Assembly (NCBI RefSeq): GCF_947502415.1
Contig: NZ_CANMZV010000024.1
Span: forward strand, 1-64,000
DNA from: an uncultured Photobacterium sp.
Lineage (GTDB): Bacteria; Pseudomonadota; Gammaproteobacteria; Enterobacterales; Vibrionaceae
Direction: 5' to 3'
DNA length: 64,000 nucleotides
Translations under genes and position numbers: made by a program
Notes under the pieces: generated by a model
The model's input: the letters and a program-made list of their open reading frames with translations, nothing else
Database searches by the model: none
What the model was told of the DNA's origin: nothing
Part shown: in pieces, positions 17,755-26,942 of the stretch
Position numbering within the stretch: position 1 is the first letter of the stretch
Layout: each line of letters starts with the position of its first letter

Positions 17755-20343
17755 TTAGTTCACACTGGCAATACGGCTGGTACGTTCACCGGATACAGTG
17801 CGCACTTTAACTGATGCTGTAACTGCTGGTGGATTAGTATGATCATAAACATGCCAGCTTTGACTGTTGTCTGTTGAATACTCAATAGCCAGACCAGGGA
17901 AAGGTGAATTGGCTTTGAGCACACCAGCTTCGATGACAGCACCTGGAACCGGTAGGTTGAAGCTGATGCCATCGGCTTCAAGATCTGGCAGGATTTGCTG
18001 GCCGAGAAGGTTGGCAAAGTGGTTGTAATCGGCATTACGTGCTGCCTTATCGACGATCACATTGTTTTTGTCATGCGCTTCCCATGGCGCGGTATGCCAT
18101 GCACGCTCAGCAAGAGCCAGTGCCCGCGGGAATACCATTCCTTCAAACTGCTCTTCAGTTCGCACGGTTTCCGCCCAGAGAGAACCCTGAAGACCGAGCA
18201 CGTTTTCCGGACGCTCAAGGGACTTCACGCCCGCTTTGGCGAGGACTTCTTCTTTATTGATTGGCACACCTGCACGGGTGAAGTCGGCGTTGGCAAATAG
18301 GTCGTCAGGCATGAACCCGAAGGACTTGCGGGTATCAGTATAGCGAGGAGCCCAGTAGTAGCCGCGCTCCTCTGGATCCGGCTCGTAAGGGTGGTCAAAG
18401 TAGAAGTGGCTGGCTTGGTTATAGACGACACCATAACCGTTGTTAGCCAGATTGTAGGCCCGGTCGGCCACACCCCATTCCCAGATATTCTGCCAGGCAT
18501 TACCAGCCACTAGCTTGTTGGCCATCTGGCCACGCGAATAGACCTTGTTGTTATGCATCAGGCCGTCTTCCCAACCACCAAGATTGAGGCCGTGATTCGC
18601 TGTAATGGTTGAAATACGTTCGACGAAGTAACGGCTCAGCTCGGAGACGTTGGTTATCCCTTTATTATTATTGGCAATGAAGCTTTGGCATACTGGTGAA
18701 TCTTTCCAGGCCCCTGCGATTTCATCACCACCGAAGTGGAAAGTTTTCAGTGGCTGGATGTCCTGGTGAAGGGCAACAAGGCCGCTAACGACGGTATCGA
18801 CAAAGGTGTAGGTTGACTCCATACAGACGTTCATCGCATTGTCGTTAAACATCTGTACCGACAGGTACTCTGTCTGGTCGTTAAAGTCGGTTAGCAGGAA
18901 TTCGCTGGCTTTGGCGGCATCGCCTTGAGCTATGAAGTTGTGGTAACGGGCTTCCATCGCCTTGATCGCTGCGTGGGCATGGCCCGGCATATCAAGCTCT
19001 GGAATGATCTCTATATTCAGGCCTTTGGCAACATGGAGAATTTCCCGGTAGTCCTCGGTCGAATAGAAACCGTTGGATTCAGTTGTTCCGTCTGGTCCCG
19101 CACCCAGGAACGGCAGCAGACAGTTCTGTTCGGAAAGATCATGGCAGCGTTTGGCACCGACTTCAGTCAGCTCGGGCAGAGCAGCTATTTCGATACGCCA
19201 GCCTTCATCATCGGCAAGGCGCAAGTGTAGCTTGTTGAGCTTGAAGGCCGCCATTTGCTCCAGCAGCTGCAGCATGGAGTCTTTGCTGCGGAAGTTACGG
19301 ATCGCATCGACAGAAAGGCCGCGGTAGCTGAAACGAGGGGCATCGGCAACGCTTGCTGCAGGAATTGTTTCACCTTTTTTCAGCTGCAATAAGGTTTGTA
19401 CAGCATAGAAGGCACCGGCCTGATCGACGGCTTTAATTTCTATATTGTTGGTATCTGCATTGACGTTGAACTTGTAGGCTTCGGACCATTTGGGTTGCCC
19501 GTCGATATTGATCTGTCCCCATCCAATATGAATGACGTTTGCTGTTGCAGGAGACCACGGTACGGCTGGTAAGCCGAGCTGCTTGGCAAGGTATTTAGCC
19601 TGATCCTGGTAGCCGTTATCGAAGCTGACTACCCAAGTATTATCGAGGGTGACGGGATCGGTGCCTATCGTCATTGCTGCTGGTGTCGGGATCACGCCGT
19701 TGACATTATCGATCTTACTAAGGCTGTTGTTGCGTTCAAAGCGGTCTTTGGCGGTGAATGGATTATAAAAGTCTGTAATTGCACTGCTGTCGTAGCGTTT
19801 CCATTTTTGGGGTGAGTCAAAATCGGTAACGAAAGGTAATTCTTCACTTGGCTTAACCGGGACTTTGCCGTTGGTCTTGTTACTGGTACTAGTGATCAGG
19901 GCTGTGATCTGCTGGCCTTTATCTTTTGAGACTAAATACCAGTTTGGCATGATATCCGTTTTGGCAACCTGCCAGTCACCTGCGTCAAATTCGATGTTGA
20001 AGGTTTCACCGGACTTGAGCGGCTTGAATTGCGCAGTCGGTTCAAGTTTGAAAATGTCGCCGTTAACATGACTGACTTTCAGGGATGGGGTAGATAGCGA
20101 TTTGAACTGTCGGATATGGCTGAAGTAAATGGCCCAGCCTGACGCAGGCAGCGCCTTCGCGCTGTTGTTGGTCAATGATAGCGCACCGCGAAAAGTACGC
20201 CAGTCGTCCTGGGTGTTATCCAGTACGCTGTAGGTGACATCAAGTCCGTTGCCGAGCTGATTTAAATCTGCAGGTGTCATGGCATAGGCCTGTGCGCAGC
20301 AAGCGGCGGCCAGCGCGATGGAAAGTATGGATTTATTTAGCAT
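17755..20343 (-). CDS. Chitobiase, GH20 β-N-acetylhexosaminidase
   Basis: This exported enzyme splits chitobiose and short chito-oligosaccharides into N-acetylglucosamine. Residues 1-21 are a signal peptide (ALAAACCAQAYA). About 30-160 form the N-terminal carbohydrate-binding domain of chitobiases. About 215-335 are the GH20b domain. The catalytic (βα)8 barrel spans roughly 338-770, with the Asp540-Glu541 pair in HFGGDEIAGAW and IIPELDMPGHAHA earlier in the barrel. About 790-862 are a C-terminal immunoglobulin-like domain. The 862 residues fit Vibrio chitobiase. No lipobox is clear, although Cys15-Cys16 lie in the signal region. It is monocistronic, with GGGGGA as ribosome site. Chitin use is typical of Vibrionaceae. 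Confidence 0.93.
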   Translation of the reverse strand: MLNKSILSIALAAACCAQAYAMTPADLNQLGNGLDVTYSVLDNTQDDWRTFRGALSLTNNSAKALPASGWAIYFSHIRQFKSLSTPSLKVSHVNGDIFKLEPTAQFKPLKSGETFNIEFDAGDWQVAKTDIMPNWYLVSKDKGQQITALITSTSNKTNGKVPVKPSEELPFVTDFDSPQKWKRYDSSAITDFYNPFTAKDRFERNNSLSKIDNVNGVIPTPAAMTIGTDPVTLDNTWVVSFDNGYQDQAKYLAKQLGLPAVPWSPATANVIHIGWGQINIDGQPKWSEAYKFNVNADTNNIEIKAVDQAGAFYAVQTLLQLKKGETIPAASVADAPRFSYRGLSVDAIRNFRSKDSMLQLLEQMAAFKLNKLHLRLADDEGWRIEIAALPELTEVGAKRCHDLSEQNCLLPFLGAGPDGTTESNGFYSTEDYREILHVAKGLNIEIIPELDMPGHAHAAIKAMEARYHNFIAQGDAAKASEFLLTDFNDQTEYLSVQMFNDNAMNVCMESTYTFVDTVVSGLVALHQDIQPLKTFHFGGDEIAGAWKDSPVCQSFIANNNKGITNVSELSRYFVERISTITANHGLNLGGWEDGLMHNNKVYSRGQMANKLVAGNAWQNIWEWGVADRAYNLANNGYGVVYNQASHFYFDHPYEPDPEERGYYWAPRYTDTRKSFGFMPDDLFANADFTRAGVPINKEEVLAKAGVKSLERPENVLGLQGSLWAETVRTEEQFEGMVFPRALALAERAWHTAPWEAHDKNNVIVDKAARNADYNHFANLLGQQILPDLEADGISFNLPVPGAVIEAGVLKANSPFPGLAIEYSTDNSQSWHVYDHTNPPAVTASVKVRTVSGERTSRIASVN

Positions 20344-20800
20344 GTTTCCCCCTTGTTTTATAGTGAAAACAAAGGGTATGTAAAAGAGTATTGGCGATAG
20401 AAATGTTATTAGGGCTTACATGGAATTACATGCGCAATTTTATTTGCATTTATCAGGTTGGAGTGAATGACCAATCCTTAGTGACATTGTTTTGCGAGCG
20501 ATAACGCACTGATTACTTTTTAATAATTGTGTTTTTATAGCAGGTCGTGCATTTAGAGCGATGGATGATGTTTTTGGTGAAATGGATATGTAACACAGCT
20601 TAAGGTCACTGAAATGGGAAGATGAAATGTCTTCCCTTTTTTGTTTCTTTTATCGTCAAAGACTGGTAGTGTCGCTGCCCTCGTATCAGTGTATTGGGCT
20701 CATTCGGATTTGCTAAGCTGAATAGTTCGAGTCTTAGTACACACATCTTTAAGTTGCCTGATTAATCGGCACTTTACCGGAACCATATAGGAAACTGACT
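20344..20800. other. Divergent upstream region of chitobiase and dbpA, with an orphan terminator
   Basis: This is about 455 bp without a protein gene. Promoters for both genes should lie here. A strong terminator-like hairpin with a T tract stands at 20616-20646 with no annotated gene before it. Confidence 0.5.
20616..20646 (+). terminator. Orphan rho-independent terminator, possible end of a small RNA
   Basis: GGGAAGA (20616-20622) pairs with TCTTCCC (20630-20636) and is followed by a T-rich tract. No coding gene ends upstream on the plus strand; the gene to the left reads the other way. It may end a small RNA or a premature dbpA leader transcript. Confidence 0.6.
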
Positions 20801-22189
20801 GTGAGCCAGACTGCCTTCTCGACTCTGGATTTGAAACCAGAGTTACTTCAAAACCTGTCATCACTTGGCTATAACGCGATGACACCAATTCAGGCGCAGA
20901 GTTTGCCGCATATTCTGGCTGGTAAAGATGTGATTGCACAGGGTAAGACCGGCTCGGGCAAGACGGCTGCATTTGGCTTGGGTGTTTTGGGCCTTCTGAA
21001 TGTGAAGCGCTTCCGTGTTCAGTCTTTGGTGCTTTGCCCGACGCGTGAACTGGCTGATCAGGTAGCAAAAGAAATCCGTAAGCTGGCACGAACCATCCAT
21101 AACATCAAGGTGTTAACGCTGTGTGGCGGTATGCCGTTTGGCCCGCAGATTGGCTCTTTGGAGCACGGTGCGCATATCATTGTCGGTACGCCTGGCCGAG
21201 TGGAAGAGCATGTGCGTAAAGGTAACCTGAATCTGGATGATCTGAACCTGTTGGTATTGGACGAAGCCGATCGTATGCTGGAAATGGGTTTCCAGGATGC
21301 GCTTGATGCCATTATTGATGCCGCGCCGGAACGCCGCCAGACCCTGCTGTTCAGCGCGACCTACCCAACACAGATCAAGTCGATTGCTGATCGCATTATG
21401 TACAAGCCGGTAATGGCTAAAGTGGAATCGACCCATGACAGCAATACGATTCAGCAGTACTTCTATAAGGTAGAGAGTAACGACGATCGTATGACGGCAT
21501 TGCGCTTGCTGTTATCGCATCATCGCCCTGAATCGGCAGTGGTTTTCTGTAATACCAAACGTGAAACTCAGGAAGTGGCGGATGATCTGGAACACTACGG
21601 CTTTAGTGCCATTGCCCTGCATGGTGATCTTGAGCAGCGTGAGCGTGATCAGACATTGGTTCGTTTTGCCAATAAGAGTGCTTCTGTGCTGGTGGCGACG
21701 GATGTAGCCGCACGTGGCCTGGACATTGAATCACTGGATGCGGTGATTAACTACCATGTTGCCCGCGATACTGAGGTACACGTGCACCGTATTGGCCGTA
21801 CTGGTCGAGCTGGAAGCAAAGGTGTTGCTTGTTCATTCTTCAGTGACAAGGAGCATTATAAGATTGCTCTGCTTGAAGATTACCTGGATAAAACAATCGA
21901 AGGTGAAGAGTTGCCGCCGATGCATTTTTTGGATCAGCCAACCCATCGTCCGGCAATGGTAACGTTGCAAATTGGGGGCGGTAAGAAACAGAAAGTCCGC
22001 CCTGGTGATATCCTGGGAGCGTTGACCGGAGAAAACGGAATTGCTGGTAATCAGGTGGGTAAAATCAATGTCTTTGATTTTTGTGCCTATGTAGCCGTGA
22101 ACCGCGACGTGGCCCGTCCTGCATTGAAAAAGCTGGAAAATGGCAAGATGAAAGGGCGTTCATTCCGGGTTCGCCAGATCCATAGCTAA
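20801..22189 (+). CDS. dbpA: ATP-dependent RNA helicase DbpA
   Basis: This DEAD-box helicase acts in 50S ribosome assembly by binding hairpin 92 of 23S rRNA. The Q motif is near residues 24-32 (YNAMTPIQAQ). Walker A is AQGKTGSGKT at 46-55, followed by PTRELA, TPGR, DEAD and SAT. The second domain has ARGLDIE and HRIGRTGRAG. The C-terminal 75 residues (VTLQIGGGKKQKVRPGDILG) form the RNA-binding domain that gives DbpA its specificity, which separates it from RhlE and SrmB. The 462 residues are full length. The start is GTG at 20801 with AGGAAA upstream. It is monocistronic, with a bidirectional terminator after it. Confidence 0.95.
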   Translation: MSQTAFSTLDLKPELLQNLSSLGYNAMTPIQAQSLPHILAGKDVIAQGKTGSGKTAAFGLGVLGLLNVKRFRVQSLVLCPTRELADQVAKEIRKLARTIHNIKVLTLCGGMPFGPQIGSLEHGAHIIVGTPGRVEEHVRKGNLNLDDLNLLVLDEADRMLEMGFQDALDAIIDAAPERRQTLLFSATYPTQIKSIADRIMYKPVMAKVESTHDSNTIQQYFYKVESNDDRMTALRLLLSHHRPESAVVFCNTKRETQEVADDLEHYGFSAIALHGDLEQRERDQTLVRFANKSASVLVATDVAARGLDIESLDAVINYHVARDTEVHVHRIGRTGRAGSKGVACSFFSDKEHYKIALLEDYLDKTIEGEELPPMHFLDQPTHRPAMVTLQIGGGKKQKVRPGDILGALTGENGIAGNQVGKINVFDFCAYVAVNRDVARPALKKLENGKMKGRSFRVRQIHS

Positions 22190-22207
22190 TTATTTTTTAG
22201 TACTATT

Positions 22208-22243
22208 AAAAAACCCGCTTCGGTTGAACCAAGCGGGTTTTTT
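22208..22243. terminator. Bidirectional terminator between dbpA and the permease gene
   Basis: AAAAAACCCGCTT (22208-22220) pairs with AAGCGGGTTTTTT (22231-22243). A and T runs on both sides let it serve dbpA and the convergent permease gene. Confidence 0.9.
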
Positions 22244-22292
22244 GTTTTTGGGCTATTGGATCGCTGCGCTGTAAATCAGGCTCTCTCTTAGT

Positions 22293-23624
22293 TTACAGGA
22301 AAGCCAGCAGTGGAGAGATACAGAGCAAGATACCCGTAATGATGATCATGTTGGTTGCCATTCCCTTGTATTTTGCCAGGTGCGGTACTTTGTAGACCAG
22401 GTAAGCTGGGATTAAACAACCGACAAGGCCGAATACCGGGCTGCAAATTGAAGTAAATGACAGGATTGGTGCGTTGATTGCCACTGCACCCCATGCCAGC
22501 AAAATAATGAACAGGGTTACCAGCTTGTTTACCAGTGTTTTATTGATTTGTGATTCTTCGTATTTACGCTGCAAGATATTCATTGTCAGACCACGGCACG
22601 CTTCCTGGAAGGCAAGGAACACACCAAAGAAAGAAGTCACCACGGCAAAAATGTTGATAATGATACCTGTGATCGTTGCCCAACTCCCCGGGAAGTAGCT
22701 GGCAATAATTGCCAGTGCCGAGATATTTTTTTGCATGGCTTCGGTTGCTTGCTCCTGGCTGATCGCCAAAGTGAACGATACGGCAAAGAAGAACACGATG
22801 AAAAATAGCATGAAGAAAGCAATTTTCATTGCCCGGGTTGCCTTATAGCGCGCCACTTCAATGGATTTTTCGTGGGAGCGATAAGAAATCACCATCGGAC
22901 TTAAAGACTGGATGAACAAAATTGAAGTCAGGGTGAAAGGCAAGGTAATGATGGCGTCTTTCAGCATTGAACCCAATGTGCCAACGGGTGGAATGTTGGC
23001 TAGATCCCAGCGGGCAACAAGCAGGACGCCCATTACTGCAACCAGTGATAAGACGGTTACTGCCATGAATCCGGAAAGCTTAAACAGAAGTTTTTCACCT
23101 TTGGAGCCGATAAAGGCCAGGGCGCAAATCAGTGCTAGGCCGAAGAACACATTATCATTCAGGTGGCCTTCGGTGATCCCATAAGTATGTAAATAGGAAG
23201 CACTGTCATTGGTTACTGCCAGCGAATAGACCAGTACCCAGATCACCAGCATGATAAAGTAAAGTACGCCAAGTAATATTCCCCAGTTTTTGCCCAGATA
23301 ACCGGAGATCACACCAGGGTAATCAGTACATTTTTTAGATTCTGCCAGGGTGTTGATAAATAGTTTCTGGAACATGTACATGGCAGGGTAGCCGATAATA
23401 GATGATAGTAAGAACACCCAAAGCCCCATAACGCCGACTTGTACCGGAAGAAAAACGATACCAGCGCCAATTGCCATGCCGATGCTCATGACTATCCAAC
23501 CAATATCGACATTGTCAAATTTGATCGCTTTTTTCCATTCTTGTTCTGTCATGTTTGCTTTGTCGTGCAAAGCGGGTTGGTTGCTTACTTTTGCTGTTTC
23601 CTCAGCATTGAGTAAATCGGCCAT
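22293..23624 (-). CDS. HAAAP-family amino-acid permease (serine/threonine type, SdaC/YhaO-like)
   Basis: This inner-membrane symporter of the hydroxy/aromatic amino acid permease family probably takes up serine or a related amino acid with protons or sodium. Its 443 residues contain about eleven hydrophobic helices. After a 35-residue polar N terminus, the first helix reads VDIGWIVMSIGMAIGAGIVFLPVQVG, with the family's GAG-x-x-FLP pattern. FIQSLSPMVISYR and AFQEACRG are also typical of the SdaC/YhaO/YhjV branch. The exact substrate cannot be read. It is monocistronic, with a long A+T-rich upstream region. No deaminase gene is adjacent, unlike the sdaCB arrangement. Confidence 0.87.
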   Translation of the reverse strand: MADLLNAEETAKVSNQPALHDKANMTEQEWKKAIKFDNVDIGWIVMSIGMAIGAGIVFLPVQVGVMGLWVFLLSSIIGYPAMYMFQKLFINTLAESKKCTDYPGVISGYLGKNWGILLGVLYFIMLVIWVLVYSLAVTNDSASYLHTYGITEGHLNDNVFFGLALICALAFIGSKGEKLLFKLSGFMAVTVLSLVAVMGVLLVARWDLANIPPVGTLGSMLKDAIITLPFTLTSILFIQSLSPMVISYRSHEKSIEVARYKATRAMKIAFFMLFFIVFFFAVSFTLAISQEQATEAMQKNISALAIIASYFPGSWATITGIIINIFAVVTSFFGVFLAFQEACRGLTMNILQRKYEESQINKTLVNKLVTLFIILLAWGAVAINAPILSFTSICSPVFGLVGCLIPAYLVYKVPHLAKYKGMATNMIIITGILLCISPLLAFL

Positions 23625-24286
23625 AATTATTCTCCAGCCATAATTGATGTAGGGTCATATTTCTTATTTTTTGGCATTATCATCAAGAAAGGGCGAAATG
23701 GTTTTTAAAAGCTATTTTATTGCTTTGGTTTGCATTTTTTCGCTATTTTCTTGATGTCAGTCGGAAGCATACGCCTGTCAGAGGAGAAAAAAATTCCCTA
23801 ATGTTGAAATATGACGCGCCAGATAGAAATATTTTCCCCTATCGTGATTGGTGCATAAAATAATTTTATCTTTTTTGATTTAAATCGTGTTTGCTTCTGT
23901 TGGGGAGCAATAAGAGCATGATTTAGCTCAAAAATCCAGTCAAAAAATGAGCGGTTAGACAAAGGAAGAGAGAAGGAGAAAGCAAGAGATAAATCACATA
24001 TTTATCATTTAATTGTGGTTTTTTATGTGCCACCAATGTCGATCACTGCCTCATATTGATTCATCTTGCTTGTTTCCTTCCTTGATGGTTTCATATTTTG
24101 GTCCACTATCTATATGTAACTGTGTGCATTATGTGGTTATTTGGTGTCGCAGACGGTGAAAAGAAAGGTCTGTGGATAATAAAAGGGCCTTTGCTGGTGG
24201 TTGGCTGCCCTTTGCTCATTTTGAACGTGGCTGTATACCTGATATGAGCAGACTGTAGCGAATAAAACATTCATTACAGGTGTCTT
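23625..24286. other. Divergent intergenic region between the permease and chemoreceptor genes
   Basis: This is about 660 bp of A+T-rich sequence without a convincing gene. An inverted repeat AAAGGGC/GCCCTTT at 24182-24213 with a long loop lies 75 bp before the chemoreceptor gene. Promoters for both genes are expected; I see no clear operator. Confidence 0.5.
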
Positions 24287-25810
24287 ATGAATTTTAAAAG
24301 TATTCAAATAAGGATTATTGCTCCTTTTATCCTTGTCGTTGCTGCGTTTCTAGCGGGGTTTGGCTGGATTAGTTACAACGAAACACGCGCTCAACTCGTT
24401 CAGCAACTTCAAATACGAACGGAAAATAGCCTTCATCGATTGCAACTCAGTTTACCTGAGCCTGTATGGAACTTTGATACTGAGTTTCTCACTGAAAGCG
24501 TGGATCTGGAGATGAATGCTGATTTTATGGCTGCTATAGAGGTGAAAAGCGATGGCGAATCGTTATTGTTTCGGGCGAAGTCGCCTGAAGGCATTATTAT
24601 TGATACCACCTCAGTTCCTGTGGCGAGCGCTTTCAATATTGGTGCTAGCTTGTCTTACGATGATGGCAACGGCCAACAAACAGTTGGTGATGTAACAATC
24701 TATATCGATGACAGTCAGGTTCATATCAAGTTACAACAGTTTCTTCGTGAATTGGCGATTGAAATATTGCTGTTAGAGATTGCAATTACGGCGCTAATGC
24801 TATTGCTGGTGAATCATGTTGTACTTTGCCCGTTACGGAAAAATATTCAGGCTACGATGGAAATTACTAAAACTGGCGATTTCCGGCAGCGTATTGATAC
24901 TCATAGCGGTGATGAAATTAGCCAGGTCGGTGAAGGGATAAATAGTTTTATCTGCAGGTTGCAGCAAATTATCGGCCAGGTTTCTCTTCTTTCCGAGTCG
25001 GTACTGAAAAGTGTCAGTGCGACAGTGTCGGTCAGCCATGAGACAAACTCAGATCTCCATAAGCAAATGGACGGAATCCACACCATTGCCGAAGCCATAT
25101 TACAAATGAGCGAGGCCAATGAAAAAGTGGCTCAAGGTGCCATATCAACATCTGATTCAGCTGATGAAGTGCAAAAATTGGCCGAGCATAGCTGTCAGGT
25201 TGTGAATCAGGCCGTTCAGAACATTGAAGCCCTATCGGATAAGGTGCAGCAAACAACAGAAGTTCTTCAGCAATTGGCAACAGATGGCGAACAAATTGGC
25301 ACAGTTACAGTGGTGATCAAAGATATTGCCGACAAGACAAATTTACTGGCGCTGAATGCCGCGATTGAAGCTGCCAGAGCCGGAGAGCAGGGGAGGGGGT
25401 TTGCCGTTGTTGCTGATGAAGTTCGTTCGTTGGCGCAACGAACACAAGTTTCTACTGATGAAATTAATAACATTATCGAACGATTACAGAATGGCTCAAA
25501 AGATGCGGTTACTGTAATGATGGAGGCAATGGAGCAAGTGCATTTGGTGGTTGAGGAAGCTTCGGAGGCTGAGTTGTCTATTGGTCGCATTACGCCAGCG
25601 ATTGCCGGTGTGTCTGAGATGAGTAGCCAGACAGCAAGTGCATCAGAAGAGCAAAGTTACGGCGTGCAAGAGATCAATCAAATTGTCGAAACAATATTGA
25701 AAGTGAGTCAGGAAACCGTTGAACGCGCTGTTAATACAGAACAATTTAGTCATGACTCTGCGCATCTGGCGACAGAACTTCAACAGCAAGTAGCTCACTT
25801 TAAAGTGTGA
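24287..25810 (+). CDS. Methyl-accepting chemotaxis protein
   Basis: This transmembrane chemoreceptor signals to CheA/CheW. The 507 residues hold TM1 (about 10-28), a periplasmic sensor region of about 125 residues (it includes LPEPVWNFD), TM2 (about 158-180), a HAMP linker, and a cytoplasmic coiled coil. The highly conserved tip reads [20 protein letters not shown] then [15 protein letters not shown]. There is no C-terminal CheR-binding pentapeptide. A gene for a periplasmic binding protein begins 30 bp downstream, so the receptor may read the state of that protein. The ligand is unknown. Confidence 0.93.
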   Translation: MNFKSIQIRIIAPFILVVAAFLAGFGWISYNETRAQLVQQLQIRTENSLHRLQLSLPEPVWNFDTEFLTESVDLEMNADFMAAIEVKSDGESLLFRAKSPEGIIIDTTSVPVASAFNIGASLSYDDGNGQQTVGDVTIYIDDSQVHIKLQQFLRELAIEILLLEIAITALMLLLVNHVVLCPLRKNIQATMEITKTGDFRQRIDTHSGDEISQVGEGINSFICRLQQIIGQVSLLSESVLKSVSATVSVSHETNSDLHKQMDGIHTIAEAILQMSEANEKVAQGAISTSDSADEVQKLAEHSCQVVNQAVQNIEALSDKVQQTTEVLQQLATDGEQIGTVTVVIKDIADKTNLLALNAAIEAARAGEQGRGFAVVADEVRSLAQRTQVSTDEINNIIERLQNGSKDAVTVMMEAMEQVHLVVEEASEAELSIGRITPAIAGVSEMSSQTASASEEQSYGVQEINQIVETILKVSQETVERAVNTEQFSHDSAHLATELQQQVAHFKV

Positions 25811-25840
25811 AAGAGCCTAATTCGTTAGAAGGAATTAACT

Positions 25841-26608
25841 ATGAGTATGATAAATAACTTGAAAAATCAGTTGGTCATGTTTTTTGCGGTTATTACTTTG
25901 AGTTTCCCATTATTTACAGTTAATGCCGGTGAGCTTCCGGGGGAAATAAACTTAACCAGTGAGGCGTGGGAAGAGGCCACGAATCAAGATGGCAGCGGTT
26001 TGTATTGGGATATTATGCGCCTTGTATACGAGCCGTTGGGGATCAAGGTTAAGTACAGCACAATGTCTTATGCCCGAAGTGTATCTTTGGTCAAGCAAGA
26101 GAAAGCGGATGCCTGGTTGGGGGCTTATATAGATGAAGTGGAAGGTGTTCTGTATCCACAATGGCATTTCGATGCTGATCTGGTTTCGGCCCTATATAAA
26201 AAAGATGATGCAATAAATTGGCAGGGAGAGCAGAGCCTTGCTGGTAAGAATGTTGGTTGGATCAAGGGGTATGACTATAACGAGTATATGGAAACCAAAT
26301 TTAACAACAAGGAATATAAATCAAGGAAACAGGCTATTAAGCTGCTGGAAAAAGGTCGGCTGGATTTTTTCCTCGATGCCAAAGAGGAATTAGATGAAGA
26401 GGTCGAGAAAGGTTATTTCAACGCTGCTGATTTTGAGATTAAACCCATTATGGATCTTAAGCTTTATCTAGCTTTTGCTAATAACGAACGAGGCCAACAG
26501 TTAAAAGAAGTTTTTGACCAGCGTTTTCCGGATCTGCTCAAATCTGGTGAAGTCCAGAAGCTATATAACAAATGGGACTGGGAAAGCTTCCCATTTAAAG
26601 CTCAGTAA
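25841..26608 (+). CDS. Periplasmic solute-binding protein, SBP_bac_3-like, paired with the chemoreceptor
   Basis: This 255-residue exported protein has a signal peptide ending near residue 29 (LFTVNAGELPG). The following fold looks like the amino-acid-binding type: WDIMRLVYEPLGIKVKYSTM near the front, ADAWLGAY in the hinge region and a late block with LYNKW. No ABC permease or ATPase gene is near. Together with the 30-bp spacing behind a chemoreceptor gene, this suggests a sensing role rather than transport. A ribosome site (AGAAGGAA) precedes the ATG. The ligand cannot be named. Confidence 0.78.
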   Translation: MSMINNLKNQLVMFFAVITLSFPLFTVNAGELPGEINLTSEAWEEATNQDGSGLYWDIMRLVYEPLGIKVKYSTMSYARSVSLVKQEKADAWLGAYIDEVEGVLYPQWHFDADLVSALYKKDDAINWQGEQSLAGKNVGWIKGYDYNEYMETKFNNKEYKSRKQAIKLLEKGRLDFFLDAKEELDEEVEKGYFNAADFEIKPIMDLKLYLAFANNERGQQLKEVFDQRFPDLLKSGEVQKLYNKWDWESFPFKAQ

Positions 26609-26620
26609 ATCATATTGAGA

Positions 26621-26662
26621 ACATGTCCATGTTGGTAGCTAGGCTGCTAATGTGGACGTTTT
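26621..26662 (+). terminator. Probable terminator after the solute-binding protein gene
   Basis: An imperfect inverted repeat pairs ACATGTCCA with TGTGGACGT across a structured loop and is followed by TTTTCTTTC. The spacing of about 15 bp after the stop supports it. Confidence 0.55.
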
Positions 26663-26942
26663 CTTTCATTATTTAGCAAGATCTCATAAGAATTTCCTTT
26701 AACAAGTTTATTCTCAAAATTATCTCTTTTAATTATTGCATATAACAATATTTGCTCTTGTTATTTGTTACACCATACCTTCTTATTTCAGTAGCGTGAT
26801 CAGCTAAACAATAAACAAAAAGGCAGATGGATACACTGCAGAGGCGTTAGTTATTGACATAATTAGCATGAATAAGGTAATTAATGCTTTTTCTTTGAAT
26901 TTTTATTCATTCTTGGTTTTCCAACGATTATGGAGATTTACG

